Shown piece after piece: positions 1 through 8,707 of a stretch of 64,000 bases of DNA. The stretch covers positions 41,644 to 105,643 of the forward strand of contig NZ_QAIL01000024.1 in NCBI RefSeq assembly GCF_003061025.1, written 5' to 3'. The position numbers and the translations under genes are program-made. Numbering within the stretch: the first letter of the stretch is position 1; each line of letters starts with the position of its first letter. The notes beneath the pieces were generated by a model that worked only from the letters and a program-made list of their open reading frames with translations, was not told the origin of the DNA and made no database searches. Origin of the DNA: Pedobacter sp. HMWF019 (GTDB taxonomy: Bacteria > Bacteroidota > Bacteroidia > Sphingobacteriales > Sphingobacteriaceae).

Positions 1-2
1 AT

Positions 3-611
3 TTATCTACAAAAAACACCATTCTTAAAAAATATGATGGCCGTTTCAAAGATATCTTTGAAGAGATCTATGAAAACGACTTTAAAGCTAAATTTGCTGA
101 GGCTGGCATTACTTATGAGCACCGTTTGATCGATGACATGGTGGCTTCTGCCTTGAAGTGGAATGGTAACTTTGTTTGGGCTTGTAAAAACTATGATGGT
201 GATGTTCAATCGGACACTGTTGCCCAGGGTTTCGGTTCATTAGGCTTGATGACTTCTGTACTGGTTACTCCAGATGGCAAAACAATGGAAGCTGAAGCGG
301 CTCATGGTACGGTGACTCGTCACTACCGTGATCACCAGGCTGGCAAACCAACCTCTACCAACCCTATTGCTTCTATCTTTGCATGGACCAGAGGTTTGGA
401 ATTCCGTGGTGTATTAGACAACAACCAGGAATTGATCAAATTCTGCCATACTTTAGAGCAGGTTTGTATCGAAACTGTAGAAAGCGGCAAAATGACTAAA
501 GATTTAGCTGTTTGTATCCATGGTAACAAAGTAGAACATGGTAAAGATTACTTATATACAGAAGAATTCCTTGCTGCAATTGATGAGAATTTGCAAAGCA
601 GATTAGGATAA
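3..611 (+). CDS. icd: NADP-dependent isocitrate dehydrogenase, C-terminal part (5' truncated by window edge)
   Basis: Catalyses oxidative decarboxylation of isocitrate to 2-oxoglutarate in the TCA cycle (cytoplasm). The reading frame is open from base 3, so the gene starts outside the window and about 202 C-terminal codons are visible. The translation has the hallmark stretches of the roughly 410-residue, eukaryote-like NADP-IDH type: [15 protein letters not shown] at the left edge, the metal-binding Asp segment IDDMVA, then DGDVQSD, and the cofactor-region segment [16 protein letters not shown] methionine at 126 is internal, not the start. A clean terminator follows 23 bases after the stop, so this is the last gene of its transcript. 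Family assignment is very secure; regulation cannot be judged because the promoter is missing. Confidence 0.95.
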   Translation, partial: LSTKNTILKKYDGRFKDIFEEIYENDFKAKFAEAGITYEHRLIDDMVASALKWNGNFVWACKNYDGDVQSDTVAQGFGSLGLMTSVLVTPDGKTMEAEAAHGTVTRHYRDHQAGKPTSTNPIASIFAWTRGLEFRGVLDNNQELIKFCHTLEQVCIETVESGKMTKDLAVCIHGNKVEHGKDYLYTEEFLAAIDENLQSRLG

Positions 612-633
612 TTTCCTGTTAACTTTTATTTGG

Positions 634-667
634 AAAAGGATGTCTCGTTTGGGACATCCTTTTTTTG
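634..667 (+). terminator. Intrinsic terminator after isocitrate dehydrogenase
   Basis: Perfect 11-bp stem AAAAGGATGTC (634-644) with GACATCCTTTT (653-663), an 8-base loop and a continuing T run to 666. It lies 23 bases past the icd stop codon. Confidence 0.9.
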
Positions 668-713
668 TTTAAACCAGATGCCAAATTTATCTGAAAGGCA
701 GGGGGATTAATTT

Positions 714-811
714 AAAAAAAAGAAGGGTAAGTTCGAAGGCTGCTTAAGCTTAGGCGGGCAGAAAAAGCCCGCAAACCTTAAAAGGCCTTCTCCCTTACAC
801 CTTCTTTTTTT
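714..811. repeat. 98-nt imperfect stem-loop element (copy 1), candidate structured RNA or REP/MITE-like repeat
   Basis: Nested pairing can be traced by eye: AAAAAAAGAAGG (715-726) with CCTTCTTTTTTT (800-811); GTAAG (727-731) with CTTAC (794-798); GAAGGC (735-740) with GCCTTC (785-790); TTAAG (744-748) with CTTAA (777-781); GCGGGC (754-759) with GCCCGC (767-772), loop AGAAAAA. That is about 34 base pairs. Because the outer arm is A-rich on the left and T-rich on the right, either strand would end in a U run, so it could also act as a large bidirectional terminator. Its minus strand resembles the plus strand of the element at 1163-1260. Whether it is transcribed is not visible. Confidence 0.55.
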
Positions 812-1162
812 CTGGATTTCGAGCATAGCCTGATTTCCCGTATAAATCCAGCGGTTATTCCATCCGCCAGCATATAGCCAGGCCTAAAAAACTACAAGGA
901 AAATTAAAAAACAAAAAGCTTAGATCTCCACACATAGAGGTCCGGTCAAGGTCCAGTCCAAATAAACAATTGGCTTATTCTAAACAGGGACCAAACAGGG
1001 ATAAACTACCTGTTTAACCCTTATTTATTCCTTATATTTTTATTGTTTAATTTTTATTTACTACTAACCACTATGACATCAATAATCAACCAGGCACAAA
1101 CCAAAACTAATAGAAAAAGCTCCACTATGCCTGGTCTCCTCCCTACCTCTGCAATTTGCTAA
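812..1162. other. Non-coding spacer between the two stem-loop elements
   Basis: No convincing ORF. It contains small local pairings: TGGATTT (813-819) with AAATCCA (844-850), GCGG (851-854) with CCGC (864-867), and ACCAGGCA (1089-1096) with TGCCTGGT (1128-1135) across a 31-base loop. An AT-rich stretch around 1020-1070 could hold promoters but I see no clear Bacteroidota -7 box (TAnnTTTG). I looked for the signatures of RNase P RNA, tmRNA and a cobalamin riboswitch and did not find them. Confidence 0.4.
982..1016. repeat. Short direct repeat plus inverted copy
   Basis: AAACAGGGA occurs at 982-990 and again at 993-1001, and the inverted copy CCTGTTT follows at 1009-1015, so the second copy can pair with it (7 bp, small loop). 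Just upstream AGGTCC also repeats 11 bases apart. Could be a regulator site for the TonB receptor gene at 1338, but this is speculative. Confidence 0.3.
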
Positions 1163-1260
1163 GGAAAATTCTCGTACGCTGCAGAAAGGCCTCAGAGATC
1201 TGCGGGCTTCTTCAGCCCCCCTGATATCGTTAGCCTTGAAGCAGCTGTACAGAATTTTCC
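1163..1260. repeat. 98-nt imperfect stem-loop element (copy 2, inverted relative to copy 1)
   Basis: Pairing: GGAAAATTCT (1163-1172) with AGAATTTTCC (1251-1260); GTAC (1174-1177) with GTAC (1247-1250); GCTGC (1178-1182) with GCAGC (1241-1245); AAGGC (1186-1190) with GCCTT (1233-1237); GGGCT (1204-1208) with AGCCC (1214-1218), loop TCTTC. The apical part TGCGGGCTTCTTCAGCCC matches 16 of 18 bases of the reverse complement of the apical part of the element at 714-811, and AGAA(A)GGCC and GCCTT flank both apices. The outer arms differ in sequence but are still paired. It sits 77 bases upstream of the TonB receptor start. Confidence 0.55.
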
Positions 1261-1337
1261 AAAAAATTCATCTCCACCATAGCATTTTGCTCAAATCGTA
1301 CACTGATTTTTGAATTAACTTTACTAATATTGAAGCT

Positions 1338-3407
1338 ATGAAGAAGTGCCTGACTTTGTTCTTTCTATTTCTGTTTTTTTCCGGTTATACACAAACTATT
1401 CAGGATTCAACAAAAAGATTAAAAGAAGTCATTATCCGCCCCTATTTTTCCCCGCAACCGCTACTCAGGGCTACGGGATCTATAGCTGTGCTCGACTCAA
1501 CTATAATCAACCGGCAACAAGGCACCAGTTTGGTCCCCTCCATGAATACCCTACCAGGAATCCGAATGGAAGAACGCTCTCCTGGCAGCTACCGCCTATC
1601 TATCAGAGGTAGTTTACTCCGCTCTCCTTTCGGAATCAGGAATATAAAAATCTATCTGGATGATTTCCCTTTAACAGACGCTGGTGGAAATACCTATCTG
1701 AATGCACTCGACGTGAATGCTATTGGCCAGATACAGATCCTCAAAGGCCCACAAAGCAGTCTTTACGGCGCAAACTCCGGAGGAGTGGTATTGATCAGCC
1801 CTGCAGAATTGACAAGCGGAAAAACAGCCCTGGATTTTAAACTTCAGGGTGGATCTTTTGGGCTTTTTCAGGAGAACCTGGGATTTGGAAAAAATCTGGG
1901 GAAATATCAGTTTAACCTGGTTCAGGCTTATCAGCATAGTGATGGTTACCGCGACCACAGTGCGATGGACCGTAAGTATGTACAATTATTCCAGAAGCTG
2001 GATTACTCGGCTGTTGCTAGTGCAAAGGCATTATTCTTTTACTCAGACCTGCATTACGATACCCCAGGAGGGTTAACCGAGGCTCAGAATGACCAGAATC
2101 CGCAGCAATCCAGGCCTGCAGCGGGCGCAATTAAAAGTGCGGCGGATCAGCAGGCAGCAATCTATAGTAAAACACTTTATGGAGGGCTATCCAACAACTG
2201 GCAAATCAGCAAAGGATTTAAGCACGTAGCTTCCGTATTTAGTTCCTATACCGATTTTAAAAACCCCTTTATTACCAATTATGAGCACAGAAAAGAATTT
2301 ACACTGGGCCTGCGTACCTATGTACAATATGAAAGAAAATTAAAAGACCTGAACTGGAAGTTTGACCTTGGACTGGAAAGCATGGAAACCTCCACAGATT
2401 ACCACAACTCCGACAACAATTTCGGAACTGCAGGTAAATTACAGGCTGCTGATCATCTAAAGGCTATATCCAACGTCGCGTTTCTACATATGGACTTCGA
2501 TTTCCTAAACAAATGGCTCTTGGAACTATCAGGAAGTGGAAATCTCTATAAATACCGCTATCGAAGCAGCTTCCCCATAGAAATCAGTCAAAAAACGAAT
2601 CAGTTTAACACACAGTTCATGCCCCGGGCTGCACTCTCCTATCTCTTAGACCAGCATTTATCTCTGCGTAGTTCCATTAGCAAAGGCTATTCTCCACCAA
2701 CTCTTGCAGAAGTAAGATCTTCAAACAATAGCATTAATGTGGACCTGCAACCAGAGTACGGATGGAATTATGAAAGTGGTTTCAGGTACGAGGGCTGGAA
2801 TAAAAGATTCTTTGCCGACGTGACCGGCTTCTTTTATAACCTGAGAAATGCGATTGTAAGAAGATTAGACAACAACGATACAGAATATTTCATTAATGCC
2901 GGAGGGACCAGACAATGGGGATTAGAAACCAGTATATCCTGCTGGATCATTTCTCCAGAATCTGATGGATGGGTTAAGGGACTGCAACTTAAGACAGCTT
3001 ATACATGGAGCAAATTTAAGTTTAAAGATTATCAGGATAAGACAACCAGTTATTCTGGAAACGACTTGACGGGTGTGCCTAAGAATATATTGGTGAGCAG
3101 TGCGGACCTGCAACTGCCAAAAGATATTTATGTGTTTATAGCGCACAACTATACGTCAACGATCCCACTCAATGATGCCAATACAGTCTACGCTAAAAAC
3201 TATCACTTACTTCAAGCTAAAGTTGGTTATAAAAATCTTCGCATCTCTGGTGTACCGGTTGAGATTTTCCTAGGAGCAGATAATATACTGAACCAGAAAT
3301 ATAGTTTAGGCAACGATCTGAATGCTGCAAACGGCAGATATTTTAATACAGCCGCAACAAGAAATTTTTATGGGGGTATTGCTTTAAAACTGAACACTAT
3401 TCATTAA
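1338..3407 (+). CDS. TonB-dependent outer-membrane receptor (siderophore/cofactor type)
   Basis: Energised outer-membrane uptake channel, 689 residues. It begins with a Sec signal peptide (MKKCLTLFFLFLFFSGYTQT), then a plug domain (about 40-160: IYLDDFPLTDAGGN, ILKGPQSSLYGANSGGVV are the classical plug motifs) and a 22-strand barrel ending in an aromatic-rich terminal strand (ATRNFYGGIALKLN). It lacks the N-terminal carboxypeptidase-regulatory-like domain of SusC proteins and has no SusD partner, so it is more like iron-complex or vitamin receptors than a glycan importer. It is followed after 29 bases by a secreted ThuA-like gene, probably co-transcribed. Substrate unknown. The 700-base leader contains the two stem-loop elements. 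Confidence 0.85.
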   Translation: MKKCLTLFFLFLFFSGYTQTIQDSTKRLKEVIIRPYFSPQPLLRATGSIAVLDSTIINRQQGTSLVPSMNTLPGIRMEERSPGSYRLSIRGSLLRSPFGIRNIKIYLDDFPLTDAGGNTYLNALDVNAIGQIQILKGPQSSLYGANSGGVVLISPAELTSGKTALDFKLQGGSFGLFQENLGFGKNLGKYQFNLVQAYQHSDGYRDHSAMDRKYVQLFQKLDYSAVASAKALFFYSDLHYDTPGGLTEAQNDQNPQQSRPAAGAIKSAADQQAAIYSKTLYGGLSNNWQISKGFKHVASVFSSYTDFKNPFITNYEHRKEFTLGLRTYVQYERKLKDLNWKFDLGLESMETSTDYHNSDNNFGTAGKLQAADHLKAISNVAFLHMDFDFLNKWLLELSGSGNLYKYRYRSSFPIEISQKTNQFNTQFMPRAALSYLLDQHLSLRSSISKGYSPPTLAEVRSSNNSINVDLQPEYGWNYESGFRYEGWNKRFFADVTGFFYNLRNAIVRRLDNNDTEYFINAGGTRQWGLETSISCWIISPESDGWVKGLQLKTAYTWSKFKFKDYQDKTTSYSGNDLTGVPKNILVSSADLQLPKDIYVFIAHNYTSTIPLNDANTVYAKNYHLLQAKVGYKNLRISGVPVEIFLGADNILNQKYSLGNDLNAANGRYFNTAATRNFYGGIALKLNTIH

Positions 3408-3436
3408 GTTTTGTAATTATTTATGCATCTTTAATT

Positions 3437-4159
3437 ATGAGAATCTTAATCCTACTTCTGTTTTTTCACTGCACGGCTTCTTTTGCTCAAAAACGTTTGC
3501 TCATTTTTGCAAAAACGGCGGGTTACCATCATCAATCCATTGCCAATGGTTTTCCTGCGTTGCAGAAACTGTCTGCTGAGCATAAATTTTTGGCAGATAC
3601 CACTACCGATGCCAGCCAGTTTACACTGAAAAACTTAAAAAGATATGCCGCTGTTGTCTTCCTGAGCACCACTGGCGATGTTCTGGATGAACAGCAGCAA
3701 AAAGCCTTTGAGGATTATATACATCAGGGAGGTGGCTTTGTTGGCATACATGCCGCTTCAGATACTGAGTATGGCTGGCCCTGGTATGGAAAGCTCGTTG
3801 GTGCTTATTTCGTTAGTCACCCGGCGCAACAAGAGGCCGTCCTTCACGTCGTTGACCCAAATACAATTGCCACCAGACATTTTCCCCTTGAATGGAAAAG
3901 AAAGGACGAATGGTATAATTTCAAAGAGATACAAACTGACCTTCATATCTTGATGACCCTGGATGAAAAGACTTATACAGGCGGCATCAATGGTGATCCG
4001 CATCCCTTTGCCTGGTACCATGATTTTGATGGCGGCAGAGCCTTTTATACAGGATTAGGTCATATGGAAGATTCTTATACAGATCCTCTGTTCCTTAAAC
4101 ATGTACTTGGCGGTATATTATACGCGACTGGCACAAAGAAAATGGAATTAAAAAAATAA
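3437..4159 (+). CDS. Secreted ThuA-like domain protein
   Basis: 240 residues with a signal peptide (MRILILLLFFHCTASFAQ) and a full ThuA fold (type-1 glutamine-amidotransferase-like): KRLLIFAKTAGYHHQSI at the start, YAAVVFLSTTGDVL, GGGFVGIHAASDTEYGWPWYG in the middle and the C-terminal GGRAFYTGLGHMEDSY typical of the family. ThuA-like proteins are often found beside sugar oxidation or glycoside degradation genes, but their reaction is not settled. Here the neighbours are a TonB receptor (29 bases upstream) and a DUF2071 protein (3 bases downstream), so it is probably exported with the receptor's operon. Function beyond the family name is not inferable. Confidence 0.85.
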   Translation: MRILILLLFFHCTASFAQKRLLIFAKTAGYHHQSIANGFPALQKLSAEHKFLADTTTDASQFTLKNLKRYAAVVFLSTTGDVLDEQQQKAFEDYIHQGGGFVGIHAASDTEYGWPWYGKLVGAYFVSHPAQQEAVLHVVDPNTIATRHFPLEWKRKDEWYNFKEIQTDLHILMTLDEKTYTGGINGDPHPFAWYHDFDGGRAFYTGLGHMEDSYTDPLFLKHVLGGILYATGTKKMELKK

Positions 4160-4162
4160 CCA

Positions 4163-4879
4163 ATGGGAAGCTTTCTTACTGCCGAATGGAGAAGGCTGGC
4201 CATTGCAAACTACAGCATAGAACCTCACATTCTATCCAAATATCTCCCCTATGGAACCGAGCTGGATCTTTGGGAAGGCAAATGTTATGTGAGCTTGATT
4301 GGATTTTTATTTAAAAATACCCGCTTAAAAGGGATTCAGGTTCCCTTTCACGCTCATTTTGAAGAGGTCAATCTACGCTTCTATGTACGTCGTAAAGAAG
4401 GTGATGTCTGGAAGCGCGGGGTCGTATTCATTAAAGAAATCGTTCCAAAATATGCACTGGCTTTTATTGCGAATCTCTTTTACAGGGAGAATTATCAGTG
4501 CATGCCGATGAAACATGCTTGGACGGAAGATCAAGGGGAGTTAAAAGTTGCTTATCACTGGAAAAACAAAGACTCCTGGCAAAGCTTTGAACTTTGCAGC
4601 AGCCAAGTCCTCCTGGCAATAGCGCCAGGAAGCAAAGTAGAATTTATTACAGAGCATTATTGGGGTTACGCGCTTTTTAATAAAGCAAAGACTTACGAGT
4701 ATGAAGTCAAACATCCAAGATGGATGCATTATACGGTAACAAATTACAAGATTAATGTCGATTTTGAGCTGAATTACGGCGCTGATTTCGCCTTTTTAAA
4801 TGAAAGAAAACCGGATTCAGTCATGCTCGCCGAAGGTTCACTTGTTTCGGTAGAAAACAAGAGGATTCTAAAAAAATAA
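4163..4879 (+). CDS. DUF2071 (YqjF-like) family protein
   Basis: 238 residues, cytoplasmic, no signal peptide. It carries the family's opening motif EWRRLAIANYSIEPHILSKY followed by LPYGTELDLWEGKCYVSLIGFLF and the VNLRFYVRR strand; this family is structurally similar to acetoacetate-decarboxylase-like barrels but has no agreed function. The start ATG lies 3 bases after the ThuA stop, so the two are translationally coupled. The gene ends in a convergent bidirectional terminator shared with the receptor on the other strand. Confidence 0.8.
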   Translation: MGSFLTAEWRRLAIANYSIEPHILSKYLPYGTELDLWEGKCYVSLIGFLFKNTRLKGIQVPFHAHFEEVNLRFYVRRKEGDVWKRGVVFIKEIVPKYALAFIANLFYRENYQCMPMKHAWTEDQGELKVAYHWKNKDSWQSFELCSSQVLLAIAPGSKVEFITEHYWGYALFNKAKTYEYEVKHPRWMHYTVTNYKINVDFELNYGADFAFLNERKPDSVMLAEGSLVSVENKRILKK

Positions 4880-4905
4880 AAGCAGGAATTAAATTCCTGC
4901 TTTTA
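4878..4905. terminator. Bidirectional terminator between convergent genes
   Basis: Stem AAAAGCAGGAAT (4878-4889) with ATTCCTGCTTTT (4893-4904), loop of 3 bases, A run on the left and T run on the right, so it works on both strands. It overlaps the last codons (Lys-Ala-Gly-Ile-stop) of the minus-strand receptor. Confidence 0.85.
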
Positions 4906-6784
4906 TGCCTAAAGTAAACCAGGAACCTGGCATAGGTACAGCTCCGGCTTCTATATACTGCACATTAAAGAGATTCGCCCCATCGGCATAAATACTATAA
5001 TGCTTTTGTTTAAAAGTTATCCTGGTGTCCATAACGGTATAATCTTTATAATTGATCCGTTGGTTGTAACGCGCGGTAAGCGTTACCGCAACCAGGTTAT
5101 AGAACTCTGCATTTAGGGTTCCACTAAGCTGGTTCCTTAAACTTTCCAACGCATAGCGGGAGAAATTAGCTGTTGCAAGCGTCGTTTTAAAACTAGGATC
5201 GAGGTTTGTATAGGAAACACCCAGTCTAAAACTGCTTAACACATCTGTTGTCATCGTTTTAAGGGTATAATCAGCACTCAGGGTAAAGCCTTTGGTATTG
5301 ACCTGACTAAAGTTCTGCGGCTGCCATGGATCCGTTTGTTGTGCTTTGACCCAGTCAATAAAATTATCTATCCTTCTTATAAAATAACTGGCATTTAGGG
5401 CCAGCTTTTCATTATTAAATTTTACACCTCCTTCTGCGTATTTCGATTTTTCAGGCTGAAGTTGGTCGTTACCAATATTGGTAGGTCCTTTATAGTACAG
5501 ATCGGTGTAAGTAGGTAAGCGCTGACCGGTCCCCAGATTCGCAAAAAGCCTCCAGTTACCGTAAAAATTATAGCCGGCGTCTAAGCCAGGAAAGGCCTGC
5601 CAGCCATAATCAGAATTGTAATTGACATATGCCCCGGCGTTGATCAGCAACCGTTTTAAAGGCTCAAATTTGTATTCTCCAAAGATGCCTGCATTACGGC
5701 GGTCCCTTTTACCCAGATTCGTACTATTGATGTTCTCCGTACGGGCTTCCAGTCCGAGTCCAAAGGTACCGATATGGGTTTGAATGGTATTGTTCAGTTC
5801 TGCATCAAAAACATTCGTCTGGTGATGGTTATGGAACTTATCGGGAGTTTGTTTAATGTACAAATAGTCATCTACATTGTTCCGGTAACTGATCCTGGGC
5901 ACCATAGTCCAGTTGTCACTCAGCTTTGTGGTATAAGAAACAGAAGCCAGGGCTGTTTTTACCGTCTCTTCAGATTCTTTGTCGCCAGGAGCGGAATAAT
6001 ATCCGTTTGCGCCAAAGTTATTATGTGTGTAGCCGGCCAGCAGGTCCAGGACGTCTGTCTTTCCAACTGGCAATTTCCCCTGATAGTATACTTTTTGATT
6101 ATTAAAGGCTGTATTGTAACGGTAACCATTCCCGGCTTCCTGAGCAAGGGACAATAAATGACTCGCCCCATTTTGCACCAGTGTTCCACTGGCATGAATG
6201 CCATAATTGGCATAGGTATTCCCGGAAACTTCGTCCTTCTTGAAACTGCTTCCTGAAAACAGATTGGCTGACACCCCTGTTTTTTGAGGGTTGCGGGTAA
6301 CGATATTGATGGCCCCGGTGAGGGCATTGATGCCATAGATTCGGGAGGCCGAACCACGCAAAACTTCAATATGATCAATATCCTCCATGGTAATGGGCAG
6401 ATTCATCATATTATGTCCGGTTTGCGGATCCGAAACTTTAATGCCATTAATCAGAACCAGTGTCTCGTCAAAGGTTCCTCCATCCATGCTGATGTCCGCT
6501 TGTGTACCACCAGGACCCCGCTGGCGGACGTCCACCCCAGAAACATAACTCAGCAGCTCGCTAACAGATCTGGCAGGCAAGCTTTTGATCTTCTCGCTAT
6601 CGATGATCCAAATGTTCCGGTTTTGTTTGGAGAAAGGCAGTTTAAGCCTGTTTTCTTTAACCATCACCTCATTTAGGTTATTGATGGTATCCTTATTAGA
6701 CTGTATTTTATTTTCCTGTTGTGCAAGCACTGGTATGCTGAGGCTCGCTAAAACTGCAGAAAAAATCAGATCACGTAAACGCAT
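4889..6784 (-). CDS. TonB-dependent receptor, BtuB-like
   Basis: 631-residue outer-membrane receptor with signal peptide (MRLRDLIFSAVLASLSIPVLAQ), a plug domain (about 45-160: IDSEKIKSLPARSVSELLSY, VLINGIKVSDPQTGH, IEVLRGSASRIYGINALTGAINIV) and a compact barrel. Size and plug sequence resemble the vitamin B12 receptor BtuB and related small-ligand receptors rather than SusC. No cobalamin riboswitch is possible in the 33-base gap to the upstream gene, so B12 as ligand is only a guess. It is downstream of an M28 peptidase on the same strand (33 bases) and is the last gene of that run. Its C-terminal codons form half of the terminator stem. Confidence 0.85.
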   Translation of the reverse strand: MRLRDLIFSAVLASLSIPVLAQQENKIQSNKDTINNLNEVMVKENRLKLPFSKQNRNIWIIDSEKIKSLPARSVSELLSYVSGVDVRQRGPGGTQADISMDGGTFDETLVLINGIKVSDPQTGHNMMNLPITMEDIDHIEVLRGSASRIYGINALTGAINIVTRNPQKTGVSANLFSGSSFKKDEVSGNTYANYGIHASGTLVQNGASHLLSLAQEAGNGYRYNTAFNNQKVYYQGKLPVGKTDVLDLLAGYTHNNFGANGYYSAPGDKESEETVKTALASVSYTTKLSDNWTMVPRISYRNNVDDYLYIKQTPDKFHNHHQTNVFDAELNNTIQTHIGTFGLGLEARTENINSTNLGKRDRRNAGIFGEYKFEPLKRLLINAGAYVNYNSDYGWQAFPGLDAGYNFYGNWRLFANLGTGQRLPTYTDLYYKGPTNIGNDQLQPEKSKYAEGGVKFNNEKLALNASYFIRRIDNFIDWVKAQQTDPWQPQNFSQVNTKGFTLSADYTLKTMTTDVLSSFRLGVSYTNLDPSFKTTLATANFSRYALESLRNQLSGTLNAEFYNLVAVTLTARYNQRINYKDYTVMDTRITFKQKHYSIYADGANLFNVQYIEAGAVPMPGSWFTLGIKAGI

Positions 6785-6817
6785 GATAGTGGTTTGGTTT
6801 TGAGCGGCAAAGATAGT

Positions 6818-8107
6818 TTAAAAACCTGCAAAAAATCTTTGCATCAACTGGAAATAATGCGAGAATTCTGTTAACGGCAAAGTTTCCGGCCGATCGTAGA
6901 TGTCGTGGTAGGCTTTAATCCCGCCTTGGGTATAAATGAAGAATGATGGAACGCCTTTTTCGTAGAACCGGCAATGGTCACTGATGCAGGCAGCGCCTCT
7001 GATCTCTACTTTAGGCAGCAGATGATCCAGCTGATTGAGTTTCGTCAAACGGTCAAACTGAGCCTTGAAAATACTACCATTTACAACTTTAATGCCCTCC
7101 TCTCCTGTTCCGGCCAGGTCAAAATTCACCAGGAATTTAATTTTCTTCAGATCGGTAAGCGGGTGTTCAACAAATGCTTTTGAACCCAGAAGTCCAATTT
7201 CCTCTCCGGAGAAGGCCAAAAATACGGTATTGTATTTCGGAGGCTGCCGGGCATACTCCTTTACGAAACTCAGCAACATAGCTGTTCCGCTCGCATTATC
7301 GTTAGCCCCGGGAAAATAGACCTTGTTACCCATTAGCCCCAGGTGGTCAAAATGTGCCGAGATCACCAATGTGGAATCAGATCCGGATGTTCCTTTAAGC
7401 ATTCCGACTACATTTCTGGTGGTGTATTTCGGGATAAAACGGCTATCAATGTTGAGCGTTATATTCTGGATACTTTTTGGATCAAGACCTTTCTTATTCA
7501 CCACAATGACTGGACGGATGGTTTGGAAAGATAAAGTAGTCCAGGTCAATTTATCGGATGTACAAACGATAAGTCCTTTAAATTTTAAATTCTCATCGTA
7601 TTTCAAGGCTTCTATGGCCTGAGAGATCATTTTTTTTTCTTCGGGTCCTTCTTCTGAAGGATTAGCCTGATCGTTCAGCAGTATAAAGGCGTCTTTTGCT
7701 TTTTCTACTAAATCAAGTACTTTTTCTACACTGTTCAGCAAAGCCCGGTCTACTGTGATCACCTGAAAACGCCCCTGAACAGGGGGACTGGAGGCTTCTA
7801 CCAGATAGTCGGCTCCCGCCCTTAATTTTTTTCCGTTAAGCTCAACCTCCACTTCGCCGGGAAAAGTATTTACAGAAAGATCAAAATCCTGAAAATAGGA
7901 GTTTCCGTTCAAGGGGAGCAGACCTGATTTTTTAAATTCTCCGGCTATAAATGCTGAGGCGATCTGGTCGCCCTTTTCCGCATATCCCCGACCTTTAAAA
8001 GCTGGGGAGGCCAGGGTCTTTACAACCTTTCTGGCATAGTCTATATCCTGAGCAAATACGCCCAAGGAACAACTCACAAGAAGTATGCTTAAAATCAGTT
8101 TCTTCAT
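6818..8107 (-). CDS. Secreted M28 family zinc aminopeptidase
   Basis: Extracytoplasmic metallopeptidase of about 430 residues. I chose the ATG at 8107 because it opens a signal peptide (MKKLILSILLVSCSLGVFAQ); an upstream ATG at 8143 would overlap the HPP gene. All five zinc ligands of the family are visible: His252 in SAHFDHLG, Asp270 in GANDNASG, Glu302/Glu303 in FSGEEIG (base and ligand), Asp330 in VNFDLAG, His378 in SDHCRFY. The 110-230 segment is the PA-like insert. Ten bases separate it from the HPP gene, suggesting one transcript with TyrA, HPP and the receptor. Confidence 0.92.
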   Translation of the reverse strand: MKKLILSILLVSCSLGVFAQDIDYARKVVKTLASPAFKGRGYAEKGDQIASAFIAGEFKKSGLLPLNGNSYFQDFDLSVNTFPGEVEVELNGKKLRAGADYLVEASSPPVQGRFQVITVDRALLNSVEKVLDLVEKAKDAFILLNDQANPSEEGPEEKKMISQAIEALKYDENLKFKGLIVCTSDKLTWTTLSFQTIRPVIVVNKKGLDPKSIQNITLNIDSRFIPKYTTRNVVGMLKGTSGSDSTLVISAHFDHLGLMGNKVYFPGANDNASGTAMLLSFVKEYARQPPKYNTVFLAFSGEEIGLLGSKAFVEHPLTDLKKIKFLVNFDLAGTGEEGIKVVNGSIFKAQFDRLTKLNQLDHLLPKVEIRGAACISDHCRFYEKGVPSFFIYTQGGIKAYHDIYDRPETLPLTEFSHYFQLMQRFFAGF

Positions 8108-8117
8108 TGGAATATAT

Positions 8118-8684
8118 TTATCTTTTTTTACTGAACCAGCCATGATTAGGATACCTCCGGTGGCGAAGATTATTAAAGACCAGCGCCACAGCCAAAAGGA
8201 TCAAAACACCACTGAGTACGGGCGTAAGTACAAAAAGATAACCCATATCCAGGATCTTTTTCCCGCCAACATTGGCCAGTAAGGCCGTTGCTCCTCCCGG
8301 TGGATGCAGAGTTTTAGTTACCTGCATCAATACGATAGAAATGGATACAGATAAGGCACAGGCCAGCCAGATTTCGCCTGGGATCAGTTTATGCACAGTG
8401 ACCCCAACCAAGGCACACACCACATGGCCCCCAATTAAATTCCTGGGTTGTGCAAGAGGGCTGTTGATAATACCATAAATCAATACAGAAGAGGCACCGA
8501 AAGAGGCCAGCAGAAACAGGTTATCGCTGGCCACAAAATACTTACTGTTCAGCAAACAGATCAAGGCAATTCCTGTAAATGACCCCAGGAAAGTTAAAAT
8601 ATGCTCCTTGGTATCAATCAGGGTTTCCCGGTATAGAACATATCGGGCGCGGCGGTAATGTTTTCTGAATCTCTTTGCTGGCAT
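8118..8684 (-). CDS. HPP family integral membrane protein
   Basis: 188 residues with a basic N-terminus and about four transmembrane helices (roughly 28-46, 52-70, 105-122, 150-172). The signature HPPGGATAL that names the family is intact at about residue 125. HPP proteins from plants and cyanobacteria have been linked to nitrite transport into plastids or cells; the role in Bacteroidota is not established. It sits between TyrA (23 bases) and the M28 peptidase (10 bases). Confidence 0.85.
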   Translation of the reverse strand: MPAKRFRKHYRRARYVLYRETLIDTKEHILTFLGSFTGIALICLLNSKYFVASDNLFLLASFGASSVLIYGIINSPLAQPRNLIGGHVVCALVGVTVHKLIPGEIWLACALSVSISIVLMQVTKTLHPPGGATALLANVGGKKILDMGYLFVLTPVLSGVLILLAVALVFNNLRHRRYPNHGWFSKKR

Positions 8685-8707
8685 AAAAATAAAAGTCTTA
8701 TATAAAA

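Noticed and set aside
714..1260. Integron attC sites
   Set aside because: The stem-loops lack the paired RYYYAAC and GTTRRRY ends, and there is no integrase or cassette array in view.
612..1337. Cobalamin riboswitch or other known RNA before the TonB receptor
   Set aside because: I could not find the B12-box or the signature segments of RNase P RNA, tmRNA or SRP RNA.
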